DNA of 36,742 nt from Helicobacter sp. Lineage in GTDB: Bacteria; Campylobacterota; Campylobacteria; Campylobacterales; Helicobacteraceae. Where the stretch lies: assembly GCA_029264655.1 (NCBI GenBank), contig JARHZY010000049.1, positions 1 to 36,742 of the forward strand, given 5' to 3'. A program made the translations under genes and the position numbers. Below, piece by piece: positions 15,623-24,192 of the stretch (position 1 is its first letter; the number at the start of each line of letters is the position of its first letter). The notes below the pieces were generated by a model that made no database searches, was not told where the DNA came from, and saw only the letters and a program-made list of their open reading frames with translations.

Positions 15623-16732
15623 CTATCCCATCACCATTTCTTTTTTAGCAACCATTTCATCAATATATTGGTTATAAAGTGTAATATTTTCTTGCATTTT
15701 TGGTAAAGCATTGGTTCTAAAGTTTTGCGTATCTTCCATTGCAGTTAATACATCGTTAAATGCACTTTTAAGCTTTTCCATATCTAACATTGCATTTGCT
15801 GCACCTTCTTGGATAGCTGCACCTTGTTGTTTTAGCTTTGCTCCTGTTTGTGCAATTAAATCACTTGTTTGTGTATTAATATCTTGGACTGCTTTTAAAA
15901 CTCGTTGTTGTTGGTCAAGCCCTTGTGCTACGATAATAGCAACATTAAGGGCATTTAATGTTACACTTTTTGTTCTATCGACACTATTTGCAAGCTCTTT
16001 GTTATTATTTATCAATGTTTTAAGGGCAATTTCTCCTTGTGTATGCACAAGGATTTGCTGTTGAAAATCTGTAATCTTTTGTTTTAAAGGAAAAAGAATT
16101 TGATTTTGTATTTCTAAACGCTTGTCTGGTGTTAGCTCTTGTGTCGTCGTTGTCGCATAAACAACTGGTATAGAATCTGTTGTATTGTCTGGTATTTGTG
16201 TGTTTACCTGTGAATCTTGTGGCAATAAAGGTGTTGTGTGATTTTGCGTCGTATCAGCCAACAAAGATTCTATGTCTGCATTTGCTTCTAATGCTAGTGC
16301 TAATTGTGCTTTTATCTTTGCAACAAGCTCTGCATTTCTTGATGCTTCAATTTCTAATGCAACATTATCACGCAAAAGTATTTGTTTGCCTTCTTCGAGT
16401 TTTTTTATAATTTCATCAAGCAATGCTTGGTTTTCTTGAAATTTTTGAAAATATTTTTGCATAAAATTATTTTTACCGAATAATTTATCAAAAATTGAGA
16501 CTTTAAAATTGCTAGGGTTAATATCATTAACTGCATTTTGTAAAGCATTAAGTGCATTATACACGGGCTTATCATTTGCTTCAAAATTTGCAAGATTACC
16601 TCTTACCATTTGGCTTATTTGCATACTTTCATTGGTTTCTTGTTCTGCAAATTTATCTACCATATCACGATTTATTTTATTGCTATTAATAGCAGTGTAT
16701 AAATCTTTTAAAAGTATATTTTTCTGTGCCAT
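15623..16732 (-). CDS. TelA/KlaA-family protein (toxic anion resistance)
   Basis: A 369-residue soluble, largely helical protein. The C-terminal half is characteristic of the TelA family: ANSVDRTKSVTLNALNVAIIVAQGL (about 249-273), then a coiled coil with AVQDINTQTSDLIAQTGAKLKQQGAAIQEGAANAMLDMEKL. A Thr/Pro/Asn-rich linker (about 160-195) separates this from an N-terminal helical part. Some relatives are linked to tellurite resistance, but the family's biochemical role is uncertain, and no ter genes are nearby to support a tellurite role. AAGGAG precedes the ATG, and a TATAGT -10-like box lies at 16786-16791 on the minus strand. It appears monocistronic. Confidence 0.88.
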   Translation of the reverse strand: MAQKNILLKDLYTAINSNKINRDMVDKFAEQETNESMQISQMVRGNLANFEANDKPVYNALNALQNAVNDINPSNFKVSIFDKLFGKNNFMQKYFQKFQENQALLDEIIKKLEEGKQILLRDNVALEIEASRNAELVAKIKAQLALALEANADIESLLADTTQNHTTPLLPQDSQVNTQIPDNTTDSIPVVYATTTTQELTPDKRLEIQNQILFPLKQKITDFQQQILVHTQGEIALKTLINNNKELANSVDRTKSVTLNALNVAIIVAQGLDQQQRVLKAVQDINTQTSDLIAQTGAKLKQQGAAIQEGAANAMLDMEKLKSAFNDVLTAMEDTQNFRTNALPKMQENITLYNQYIDEMVAKKEMVMG

Positions 16733-17320
16733 ATTAATCTCCTTTGTGTATTTGGTTTATATGTGCTAAATGTATGAGATTGCAGACTATAATTCATAGC
16801 TACAATGTCTTGCTAATGATAAAAACTTCATTTTCTAGCTTTTTATATTTTCGTATTATCAGATATATTATTTGGTTTCAATTCTTGTGTATTTTACACA
16901 TTCTCCAATATAGCAAAACATTATAGCAAGCTTTTATTAATGGTGTTATGCTATTGTTATGGTTAATATATTGAGTGTCTAAGATTGTATGCAAAGTGTT
17001 GCAGTATGTGTAGGGCTATAGAATCTATGCAACTACTTGTGCCGTTTTGTTATTTCTTTTTAGAGAATTATGTATTAAAAATTATGTTATATCAATGAAA
17101 GCCTGAATATTGTTATAGCTTTGTTAGAGATCTGGAAAGCTTATGACTAGCCACTAAATGTTCTCTAGCAAAGTTTTAGCATTTTGAAGTAGTGTGTTGG
17201 TAATGCTACCAAATATCTTATTATATGCTATCTATAATAGATTCTTATAATCATACATACATATTTTTTTGCAAAATTGATTTATATAAAAATCTAAAAA
17301 TGCAAAAATATTTGTCAAAC
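16733..17320. other. Intergenic gap upstream of telA-type gene
   Basis: A 588-base stretch with no supported protein gene. It holds the telA-side promoter near 16790 and a long stem-loop at 17119-17173 (listed separately). No tRNA or repeat array was seen. Confidence 0.5.
17119..17173 (+). other. Long stem-loop, possible small-RNA terminator
   Basis: CTTTGTTAGAGA (17119-17130) pairs along its whole 12 bases with TCTCTAGCAAAG (17162-17173). One pair is G-U in the plus-strand RNA; on the minus strand it would be a C-A mismatch, so plus-strand RNA fits better. A T-rich TTTTAGCATTTT follows. There is no gene on this strand nearby, so this may end a small RNA or be a structured RNA in its own right. 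Confidence 0.4.
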
Positions 17321-17479
17321 TTAACTACTTACAAGCTTATATTTGCGTGCGATTGCACCATACCCTTGACTAAGCAATGCATGCACAATGTCCTTAAACC
17401 TCTCGTCATTTTTATTTAAACCACTTGCTTCTTGTGCAAGTTCTTTTGCATGATCTTTATCGCGTATTGTTACTACCAT
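17321..17479 (-). CDS. 52-residue protein with helix-turn-helix-like C-terminus
   Basis: A short gene with a strong Shine-Dalgarno sequence (AAGGAG, 5 bases before ATG). The product begins MVVTIRDKDHAKELAQEASG, is charged, and continues through NKNDERFKDIVHALL to SQGYGAIARKYKLVSS. The last part resembles the turn and recognition helix of small DNA-binding proteins (GYGAIARKYKLVS). It has no signal or membrane segment. A 13-base palindrome overlaps the expected transcription start (17502-17514), which would suit a self-regulating repressor or antitoxin. No toxin-like partner is directly adjacent (telA-type gene downstream, 148-residue unknown upstream). The function is therefore only a guess. 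Confidence 0.75.
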   Translation of the reverse strand: MVVTIRDKDHAKELAQEASGLNKNDERFKDIVHALLSQGYGAIARKYKLVSS

Positions 17480-17803
17480 AAAAACTCCTTAAAAGTAAAA
17501 TACCATTAAATGGTGTTTTGTATTTTACAAAAAAAAAAACACGTCAAGCATATTTTGGTTAAGAGAATATAAGAATGTGTATTTTTGGATATATGTTTGT
17601 CTATAAAAGCAAGATTGAAAACAAGCAAGATGTAAATTAGTGTTGTTTGATATTGTGTTTATGGGAAAATATCATATTTAGGCAATGAATATATGTTGCT
17701 ATATGTGGCTAAAATATCTTATTGTGCATAAAATGTTGTAACTCTTTGGGAAGATGAGATGTGCTAATGTTGTATTCAAAAGAGTTATCATAAGGTTATA
17801 TTG
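17480..17803. other. Intergenic gap, 324 bases
   Basis: Holds the promoter and palindrome of the 52-residue gene in its left 70 bases. A widely spaced inverted repeat AACTCTTT / AAAGAGTT lies near 17740-17785, downstream of the 148-residue gene, without a T-run. Nothing else is supported. Confidence 0.4.
17502..17547 (-). promoter_or_regulatory. Promoter with T11 spacer tract and palindromic operator candidate
   Basis: On the minus strand TTGACG (17542-17547) is followed by TG, 11 T (17529-17539), G, then TAAAAT (17522-17527). The spacer is 14 bases, three short of the usual 17. Just downstream ACCATT-A-AATGGT (17502-17514) is a palindrome over the predicted start site. The layout matches that of the outer-membrane-protein promoter at 30046-30075. 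Confidence 0.5.
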
Positions 17804-18250
17804 TTAGGTATTGCTGTATTGCTCTAACCCTTCTATTTCCGTATCTGTGCATAGAAACGCACTTTTTGTTTTTAGGTTGGCATTTGCTCGCAAACAAGCA
17901 CGCAAAAAGAGATCTGCTTCTTCAAGATTGGAAAAAATAGTTGTAGTTTCAGCAAATGTCATAACTTCATAAAGATTAGTAAATATTCCCATATTTTCCA
18001 TGAATGTTTCAAAACCGCTTACATTATCTTTTAGCACTTGTTCATTGGGGTCAAGTTTATTAATTGTAATTTTATAAAGATGAAACTCATGGATAACACC
18101 GCGTTCAGTCCTTGCATCAAATTTACTGCCCGGTGTTGGTAGAATCATATTTGTGCCATAAAATTCATTTGCACTTACGACAAGCTCTTCTGGCTTTACA
18201 ACTGAAAAAACCATAGGTAAATCAACCAAAAAATCTGCTTTCTTTTTCAT
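17804..18250 (-). CDS. Conserved-looking protein of unknown function
   Basis: A 148-residue soluble, acidic protein without signal peptide or membrane segment. It starts MKKKADFLVDLPMVFSVV and contains a central LYKITINKLDPNEQ and a helical C-terminal half with EEADLFLRACLRANANL. AGGAG lies 7-8 bases upstream of the ATG, and the codon use looks like that of neighbouring genes. It stands alone, with non-coding gaps of more than 300 bases on both sides. I do not recognise the family. Confidence 0.75.
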   Translation of the reverse strand: MKKKADFLVDLPMVFSVVKPEELVVSANEFYGTNMILPTPGSKFDARTERGVIHEFHLYKITINKLDPNEQVLKDNVSGFETFMENMGIFTNLYEVMTFAETTTIFSNLEEADLFLRACLRANANLKTKSAFLCTDTEIEGLEQYSNT

Positions 18251-18663
18251 ATTATGCTCCTAATATGTATGCCTTTAATCTATCATTTTGGAATTATAGC
18301 AATAAAATAAAATGATTGAAATACTTTTATGGTTTTTATAATAGAATTAAATGCATTTTTCACCTAAATTACATTTTATACTATTGTTTGTATAATTTTT
18401 TGCAGGTTTAATATAGGCATTGCAGAAATATTAAGCAGAGATTATTTTGTTGCATATTGTTATATTATCATTTTTTTAGTATGGTATATAGCCTTTTATT
18501 GTGTATCATAATATTTTTGTGCTATATGAATGTTTTGTGAAAAATAGCCATGTTGTTGCTTTTTGATATATTTTTATCAAAAGTTGCAATATATTGGTGT
18601 TTTAGGAATGCAATTTGCTTTATAAATGTTTAAGATTTTACAAACATTATAAAGGGGTGCTTT
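18251..18663. other. Gap upstream of fliK, with weak sigma-54-like site
   Basis: 413 bases between divergent genes. At 18546-18559 TAGCC-N7-TTGCT has the GC of a sigma-54 -12 element, with AG in place of the usual GG 10 bases before it. It lies about 90 bases before the fliK start. A perfect TTTTGATA / TATCAAAA hairpin (18561-18582) follows directly. Other FliK genes in Helicobacter belong to the RpoN regulon, so this is a candidate only. Confidence 0.3.
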
Positions 18664-20580
18664 ATGGTCGCTGATATGAATATTGCTGGAATAACCCAAG
18701 CACAAACAACGCCAACAGATAATCCAAAGCAAAAAATAGACACAAATATCGAAACACCTTCATTTTCTGAAGCACTTGCCAACAAAGAAAAAAAAGATTC
18801 TACAAAAACACATGATAAGCAGGCGGATACAAAAGATTCTAAGACATCGCCAAAAGATGCAAAGCAGACAAAAGCAGATGACAAGCAAGTAGATACAAAA
18901 GATTCTAAGACATCGCCAAAAGATGCAGCACCAAATCCTTTAACAACAAAGCCAAATAAAAAGCAAGCAGAATCTACACTTGTAAAAGCGTTAAAAGATA
19001 AAAATACAGATGAGGCAGAGTTGGTTACAAGCGACGAATCAACGCAAAATGATATAAAAGATGGCACACAAGAAAAATCAAAAAAAGCAGATTCTAATAC
19101 GCAAGATTCCATACAAGTAAAGCAAGATAGCAAAACAAAAAATGCAGAAAAAAAAGACAATGCTAGCAAAGCAGATTCTATTGCACTTATGCAAGCGCAA
19201 GAAGAAGGTGCGACAGAAGATAATATGGCAAATAATGTGCTAGATGATGGTGATTTGCCACCTAAAGATAATGCCAAAAATATAGAATCTAAAACCAAAG
19301 GACTTACAGAGCAAAAAGATTCTCAATTAAAAAGTCTCAATGATGTCAAAAAAGAGGCACAAGCACGTAATCTTAATCTACAAAAAATGGAGATTGTAGA
19401 GCATGGTAAAAAAAATCCAATCAACCCCCAAGATCTTATGGATAGAGATATACTTGATGGTAACAAAGAGCGGCTTGCATTTTCTCTACAGGATAAGGGG
19501 AAAGCCCTTAGCACGTCGCTTGCAAAAACAAGCATGCAAGATACAAGCGAACATACTCAAAAAGATGCACTTTTGGCAGAGTTACTGAATCGATATGATG
19601 CAAATGCAAATGCAAAGAGAAAAGCACAAAATGAAATGGAAAAATTGCAGTTTAAGGTTGGTGATGGCGATAAATCAATGATAGTTGAACGCACTTATAT
19701 ACAACCAAAAAATATTACTGAATCTAAATTTCGCAACGAAATCATGGAACAAGAATTTCTTGAAGAATTACATGATATCACTGGTGATGAGGATTTGGGG
19801 GAGTTGATAGAAACAAATAAAGCAAAAATAATAGCACATGTTGCACAACAGACGGCTAAAATAGGGAATGCAAAAGATGGTGTTGTTATACAAAAAACCT
19901 ATCAAGGTTGGGCACAACAAGGGCAGTTCTTAGATCCCAAAGAAATAAAAGATTCTAAAAATACGGCTTTTGAAATGGAAGTGCAAAAGCCTTTTGATGC
20001 TTTTTTTGCAGAGAATCTAAAAGCTGACTCTAAAGCCAAAGAAGCAGAGGTAATGGCTAAAACAGAAAAAAAGACAGAAGAGAAACAGAAAGAAAAGGTT
20101 GATTCTAAACAAGAAGTGGGGGCTATACATACAAAGCAGGAAGTAAGTATGAAAAATGCTATGGCACGCGAAGCTATGAAAAATTTTGCAAGCCAATTCC
20201 GAGAAGAGGTGATGAATTATAAACCACCAATTACGCGTATTAATCTTGAGCTTAATCCTGCAAATTTGGGACAAGTTGCTATGACGATATCAAAGAAGGG
20301 TAAAGATTTGCAGGTAAGCATCACTTCAAATGCCAATGTTATGACAATGTTTGTGCAAAATGCACAAGAGCTGCGACAAAATCTTATGCAAATAGGCTTT
20401 AATAATCTTGATTTGAATTTCAGCACACATGATGGGCAGGGTGGTAATATGCAACAAAATGATTCTAAGGAGCAAAAAGAAAACAATCTAAAGTTGCAAA
20501 GTATTGAAGAGGCAGAAGCACAAATCCAGCTTGGCAATATCCCACAATCAGTTGAAATTTCACTACCACAATATGCATAA
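18664..20580 (+). CDS. fliK: Flagellar hook-length control protein FliK
   Basis: A 638-residue protein. The C-terminal Flg_hook domain is clear (about residues 518-585): INLELNPANLGQVAMTISKKG, LQVSITSNANVMTMFVQNAQELRQNLMQIGF and NLDLNFS. FliK is secreted through the flagellar export gate, measures hook length, and then interacts with FlhB (encoded at 34644) to switch export from hook to filament substrates. The long N-terminal half is a Lys/Asp/Ser/Thr-rich, low-complexity ruler with an imperfect tandem repeat (DTKDSKTSPKDA, twice). AAGGGG precedes the ATG. A small A8 run near 18788 lies in the coding region and could be a slippage site. Confidence 0.93.
   Translation: MVADMNIAGITQAQTTPTDNPKQKIDTNIETPSFSEALANKEKKDSTKTHDKQADTKDSKTSPKDAKQTKADDKQVDTKDSKTSPKDAAPNPLTTKPNKKQAESTLVKALKDKNTDEAELVTSDESTQNDIKDGTQEKSKKADSNTQDSIQVKQDSKTKNAEKKDNASKADSIALMQAQEEGATEDNMANNVLDDGDLPPKDNAKNIESKTKGLTEQKDSQLKSLNDVKKEAQARNLNLQKMEIVEHGKKNPINPQDLMDRDILDGNKERLAFSLQDKGKALSTSLAKTSMQDTSEHTQKDALLAELLNRYDANANAKRKAQNEMEKLQFKVGDGDKSMIVERTYIQPKNITESKFRNEIMEQEFLEELHDITGDEDLGELIETNKAKIIAHVAQQTAKIGNAKDGVVIQKTYQGWAQQGQFLDPKEIKDSKNTAFEMEVQKPFDAFFAENLKADSKAKEAEVMAKTEKKTEEKQKEKVDSKQEVGAIHTKQEVSMKNAMAREAMKNFASQFREEVMNYKPPITRINLELNPANLGQVAMTISKKGKDLQVSITSNANVMTMFVQNAQELRQNLMQIGFNNLDLNFSTHDGQGGNMQQNDSKEQKENNLKLQSIEEAEAQIQLGNIPQSVEISLPQYA
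18814..18927 (+). repeat. Tandem repeat in fliK ruler region
   Basis: Two copies of a 36-base perfectly matching unit (18826-18861 and 18892-18927), each preceded by a similar GAYAAGCARG segment, with a 66-base (22-residue) period. Gain or loss of a unit would keep the frame and change ruler length. Confidence 0.8.
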
Positions 20581-20627
20581 AATAGTATTTGGACGGCATT
20601 ATTCTTTCTTTATTTATAAAATATCGC

Positions 20628-20633
20628 TAGAAT
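20628..20633 (+). promoter_or_regulatory. Possible promoter of the rhodanese-ctpA-purC unit
   Basis: TAGAAT about 31 bases before the rhodanese start, in the 80-base space after fliK. It is only a -10-like match. No terminator was seen after fliK. Confidence 0.3.
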
Positions 20634-20663
20634 AATCCTTTCATAAGTTTTTAAGGATATATG

Positions 20664-21020
20664 ATGCAAGAGTATGGCAAGAGAAATAAAAGTTTCGCAA
20701 AGGCTGTTTATATAGAGGAAGTAAATATGCAGGACTATATAATGGTTGATATGCGAGACCCAGAAGAAGTTTGTGCAGCACGCATTAAAGGTGTCCCAAA
20801 TATTAAAGAAATACATGCACTTTATAATCTTGCTAAAGATAATCCCGATAAAAAAATACTTATTCATTGTAAACTGGGTGGACGTGCTTCGGCAATGGGG
20901 AGTAGGCTTGTAGAGCTTGGTTGTGATAATATTTATTTTTTTGATGATGCATTCTCAAAGTTTTATGAGAAGTTTGAAATTGTTGGGACTGCAAAGGATT
21001 GTTTGCGAAATTTACAATAA
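20664..21020 (+). CDS. Rhodanese-like sulfurtransferase domain protein
   Basis: A single-domain rhodanese of 118 residues. It shows VDMRDPEEVCAARIKGVPNI (N-terminal rhodanese signature) and the active-site loop IHCKLGGRASAMGSRL, in which the Cys would carry the persulfide. The loop CKLGGRA is a typical length for single-domain thiosulfate or polysulfide sulfurtransferases, and the cellular partner is unknown. Two adjacent ATG codons occur. The second (20664) has AAGGA at a better 6-base distance than the first (20661). It lies 32 bases upstream of ctpA and is probably cotranscribed with it. Confidence 0.9.
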   Translation: MQEYGKRNKSFAKAVYIEEVNMQDYIMVDMRDPEEVCAARIKGVPNIKEIHALYNLAKDNPDKKILIHCKLGGRASAMGSRLVELGCDNIYFFDDAFSKFYEKFEIVGTAKDCLRNLQ

Positions 21021-21052
21021 CTCAATTTAATTTTATTTTTGGATATAACGAA

Positions 21053-22438
21053 ATGAAAAAGCTTAATTTATATATGTTATCAGGGGTTTTATCTTCAGCA
21101 TTGCTTGTGGGTGGGTTTGGAGTCTTGCAGGCACAAAATATTGCAGAACAAACGCAAATGCATCTCGCACAAGAAATGCCAAACATACAAACACCACAAA
21201 AGAAAAAGCTCACTCAAGCAGAGCGAGATAGGGCTATGCAGCGTTTTATGGCAGCAGTTAATATTGTTGAGCATAGCTATGTGAGCGATGTTGATGCTAA
21301 TGAAATTATAGAAAAAGCGATTTCTGGCATGTTAAGTAATCTTGATGCACATTCAGCTTATTTGCCACAGAAAGATTATGAGGACTTGCGTGCAAAAACA
21401 AGTGGTAGTTTTAGTGGCATAGGTATTACGGTTGGTATGAAAGATGGTGCATTAACTGTTATCGCTCCGCTTGATGATACGCCTGCAAAAAAAGCAGGAT
21501 TAAAAAGTGGTGATATTATTTTAAAAATTGATGATAAGCCAACACTTGATATGAAGATAGACCAAGCAGTTTCGTTAATGAAGGGCAAAAAAGGCACAAA
21601 GGTAATACTTACTATAGTAAGAGCGGGCGAAACAAAACCATTGAAATTTGAAATTAAACGCGACGATGTGAAAGTCCGCTCTACTCTTGTAAGTAAAATT
21701 GAAGATACAAATTATGCTTATGTGCGTGTGGCGACTTTTGATCAACATGTTACGCGGGAGGTTAAAAAAGGCTTGAAAGATATTGGCAAGTTTGATGGTA
21801 TTGTGCTTGATTTGCGTGGGAATCCGGGCGGGTTGCTTGATCAGGCTATTGGGCTTGTTAGTCTTTTTGTTAAAAATGGTGTTGTTGTAAGTGAACGCGG
21901 TAAAATAGAGAATGTAGAGTTAAAAACTTCTGGACAAGCAGAGTTTTTGCATACACCGCTTGTTGTGCTTGTTAATGGCGGGAGTGCTTCTGCGAGTGAA
22001 ATTGTGGCTGGTGCATTGCAAGATTATAAAAGAGCAGTTGTTGTTGGAGAAACAACTTTTGGCAAGGGAAGTGTGCAAAAGATTTTTCCATTTGGCAGAG
22101 AATCTAAGGAGGCATTAAAGCTCACTATAGCAAAATACTACCTTCCAACAGGGAGGAGCATACAGGCTGTTGGCATTACGCCTGATCTTATTGTTGCAGA
22201 CGCTGAAGTGCCTATAGGACCTGAAAATCAGCTTGAATTTAAAGAAGCAGATTTAAAGCGGCATTTAAAAAATGAGTTATTGCAAGATGATAAGAAAGAT
22301 CAAATAAAAACAAATATTTTAGATTCTGAAAACAAAAATATCACCCAAGCTATGATTATGAAAGATATGCAGTTAAAGAGTGCTGTTGATGTATTGAGAA
22401 CTTGGGCAGTGATTAAAAGCACACCACAGACAAAATAG
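21053..22438 (+). CDS. ctpA: C-terminal processing protease (S41 family, CtpA/Prc type)
   Basis: A 461-residue periplasmic serine protease. An N-terminal hydrophobic segment (about 8-25) acts as signal or anchor. A PDZ domain follows (IGITVGMKDGALTVIAPLDDTPAKKAGLKSGD, written in part). The S41 catalytic core has nucleophile Ser313 in GGSASASEIVAGAL and general base Lys338 in TFGKGSVQ. The spacing of 25 residues is the same as in Prc. The start at 21053 (MKKLNLYMLSG) is chosen because it opens the signal peptide; a longer start would overlap the rhodanese gene. Known homologues cut the C-termini of periplasmic proteins and help control peptidoglycan hydrolases. Confidence 0.95.
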   Translation: MKKLNLYMLSGVLSSALLVGGFGVLQAQNIAEQTQMHLAQEMPNIQTPQKKKLTQAERDRAMQRFMAAVNIVEHSYVSDVDANEIIEKAISGMLSNLDAHSAYLPQKDYEDLRAKTSGSFSGIGITVGMKDGALTVIAPLDDTPAKKAGLKSGDIILKIDDKPTLDMKIDQAVSLMKGKKGTKVILTIVRAGETKPLKFEIKRDDVKVRSTLVSKIEDTNYAYVRVATFDQHVTREVKKGLKDIGKFDGIVLDLRGNPGGLLDQAIGLVSLFVKNGVVVSERGKIENVELKTSGQAEFLHTPLVVLVNGGSASASEIVAGALQDYKRAVVVGETTFGKGSVQKIFPFGRESKEALKLTIAKYYLPTGRSIQAVGITPDLIVADAEVPIGPENQLEFKEADLKRHLKNELLQDDKKDQIKTNILDSENKNITQAMIMKDMQLKSAVDVLRTWAVIKSTPQTK

Positions 22439-22461
22439 CGTATATGTTGGATGGAGTTATT

Positions 22462-23235
22462 ATGAAAAACATAATTGATAATCAGACGCAATTTCTACAA
22501 GATACTTTAATGGAAGCAAATTTGCTTTATGAGGGTAAAGGAAAAAAGCTTTATAAAACACAGATAAAAGATACTTTGCTTGCTGCATTTAAAGATGATT
22601 TAACTGCATTCAATGCACAAAAAAAAGGTAGTGAAGTTGGTAAGGGTAGCTTAAATTGTCAGATTTCAACACAAATTTTTATGCTCTTAGAATCTCATAA
22701 TGTGCATACTCATTTTATACAAACCCTGCAAGATAAATATATGTTATGCAGGCAATTAACAATTATACCTATTGAAGTTGTGGTAAGAAATATTGCTACA
22801 GGAAGCTTAAGTAAGCGTTTGGGTATTGCCGAATCATTAGATATTAAAACAACGCCACTTGGGACACCGCTTGTAGAGTTTTATTATAAAGATGATTCTC
22901 TCAATGATCCTATTATTACAGATTCTCATTGTTTGCTTATGGGTATTGCAAATAATAATGAGATAGCAAAACTAAAAGATCTTGCATTGCAGGTAAATAA
23001 GATATTGCAGGAATATTTTGATAAAGCCTCCTTAAGACTAATAGATTTCAAGCTTGAATTTGGGCGAGATAATAAGGGTAATATTTTGCTTGCTGATGAG
23101 ATTAGCCCAGATAGCTGTCGGTTATGGGATAAACAAACAAATAAAAAAATGGATAAAGATATTTTTCGTCAGAATCTAGGCAATGTAACAAGTGCTTATC
23201 AAGAAGTGTTGTCGCGTTTAGTAGAAATTAAATAG
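22462..23235 (+). CDS. purC: Phosphoribosylaminoimidazole-succinocarboxamide synthase (SAICAR synthetase)
   Basis: Joins aspartate to CAIR with ATP in step eight of purine synthesis. The 257-residue protein shows LLYEGKGKKLYKT, FKDDLTAFNAQKKG, VVVRNIATGSL, VEFYYKDDSLNDP (all conserved nucleotide and CAIR binding regions) and LADEISPDSCRLWD near the C-terminus. The start at 22462 is preferred: GGAG lies 5 bases before it, whereas the ATG at 22444 has none. It follows ctpA by 23 bases and is probably in the same transcription unit. A short hairpin (TAGCAT-TGT-ATGCTA) overlaps the stop codon. Confidence 0.96.
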   Translation: MKNIIDNQTQFLQDTLMEANLLYEGKGKKLYKTQIKDTLLAAFKDDLTAFNAQKKGSEVGKGSLNCQISTQIFMLLESHNVHTHFIQTLQDKYMLCRQLTIIPIEVVVRNIATGSLSKRLGIAESLDIKTTPLGTPLVEFYYKDDSLNDPIITDSHCLLMGIANNNEIAKLKDLALQVNKILQEYFDKASLRLIDFKLEFGRDNKGNILLADEISPDSCRLWDKQTNKKMDKDIFRQNLGNVTSAYQEVLSRLVEIK

Positions 23236-23290
23236 CATTGTATGCTAACAATTTGGCACTACATATTATTGTTTGTCGTGAGTGAGAAAA

Positions 23291-23899
23291 ATGCGGTTAT
23301 TAATATATGCAACTTGTGCAGCTTGTTTATTTTTATTGTTAGGGTGTTCTATTAACCGCCAATTAGTGCCACTTGCTAAAAGTAAAGAGATTGGCTTTGT
23401 AAGTGATGGCAGCTTTGTATTGCAAGATCCACCAGCAGGAAAAGCACGCATTTATGTATATCGAGAAAATAATCATGTGGGTTCTTATCTAGGTTATACA
23501 TTACGCATTGAATACCAACCAAAGACAGATTCTAAAGGACGCCCACATTACGACAATTATCAAGATTCTCTTGGTTATATGGCAATGGGAAAAACATTTT
23601 TAGCTGATGTTGAGGCGGGTTATCCCATTGCTCTTATGGCACACACAGAAGCAACATCATATGTTTTATTTACTCCTATGGAAGGTGCGATTTATTGTAT
23701 TAAAGGAAGCATGCGTAATGGATGGACTATGCCAAGACCACATATTGTTTTTGTAGATAAGCAAACATGTGAAGAGGCATGGATTGATTATTTTTCAAAC
23801 AAAAATATAGAGTTTCAGAATCAATGGCGTAAAGTCTATAATGAAAAAGGAGATAGGATACGACTTGATACTCCGACACAGGCGAGAGTTATAAAATAA
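23291..23899 (+). CDS. Putative lipoprotein, DUF2846-like
   Basis: The protein of 202 residues begins with a lipoprotein signal (MRLLIYATCAACLFLLLGC); Cys19 in LLLGCS is the likely lipidation site. The mature part includes DPPAGKARIYVYRENNHVGS, which resembles the start of DUF2846-type domains found in small bacterial lipoproteins. It also contains GYPIALMAHTEATSYVLFTPMEG. No function is known. The ATG at 23291 is preferred over an in-frame GTG at 23282, since neither has a strong ribosome-binding site and the ATG gives a better signal peptide. It lies 55 bases after purC. Confidence 0.8.
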   Translation: MRLLIYATCAACLFLLLGCSINRQLVPLAKSKEIGFVSDGSFVLQDPPAGKARIYVYRENNHVGSYLGYTLRIEYQPKTDSKGRPHYDNYQDSLGYMAMGKTFLADVEAGYPIALMAHTEATSYVLFTPMEGAIYCIKGSMRNGWTMPRPHIVFVDKQTCEEAWIDYFSNKNIEFQNQWRKVYNEKGDRIRLDTPTQARVIK

Positions 23900-23950
23900 A
23901 ATACCAATATATTAAAAATATAAAGCCATAAAGAAGCAATAATCAAAAGA

Positions 23951-23973
23951 AACTCACTTTAGAAAAGTGAGTT
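23951..23973. terminator. Hairpin between convergent lipoprotein and mrdA genes
   Basis: AACTCACTTT-AGA-AAAGTGAGTT is a perfect 10-bp stem with a 3-base loop, between two converging genes. On the minus strand it is followed by a T-rich TTCTTTTG. It could end either transcript, more likely the lipoprotein one since it lies about 50 bases after that stop. Confidence 0.6.
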
Positions 23974-24192
23974 AAAGATATGCAAAGCTATACAAATAAG
24001 CATGATGAAAACAATAATATTATATCAAACATAAAACATATATCTTATATTCCAAATGTTGTTGCACTTGTATATTTTTTATTGTCGCAATACGAGTTGT
24101 GTGGATACCACATTGAATTTTGATAAATTATTCCCAATAATCTCACATATATGTAAGGCTAATTTTGTAGCATATTTTTCATATTTAGTTTT

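Noticed and set aside
15623..16732. Tellurite resistance locus
   Set aside because: The TelA-family gene stands alone with no other ter genes, so resistance is not claimed.
17225..17419. Plus-strand 64-codon frame
   Set aside because: It overlaps the better supported 52-residue gene on the other strand and has no ribosome-binding site.
18546..18559. Sigma-54 promoter for fliK
   Set aside because: The -24 element has AG instead of GG, so it is kept only as a weak note within the gap entry.
18787..18795. Phase variation through an A8 run in fliK
   Set aside because: Eight A in a Lys-rich coding region is expected by composition and is short for frequent slippage.
18630..19298. Long open frame (222 codons) on the minus strand opposite fliK
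   Set aside because: It mirrors the Lys/Asp/Ser-rich repeat region of fliK, giving a Ser/Phe/Ala-rich product without a ribosome-binding site. It is a composition effect.
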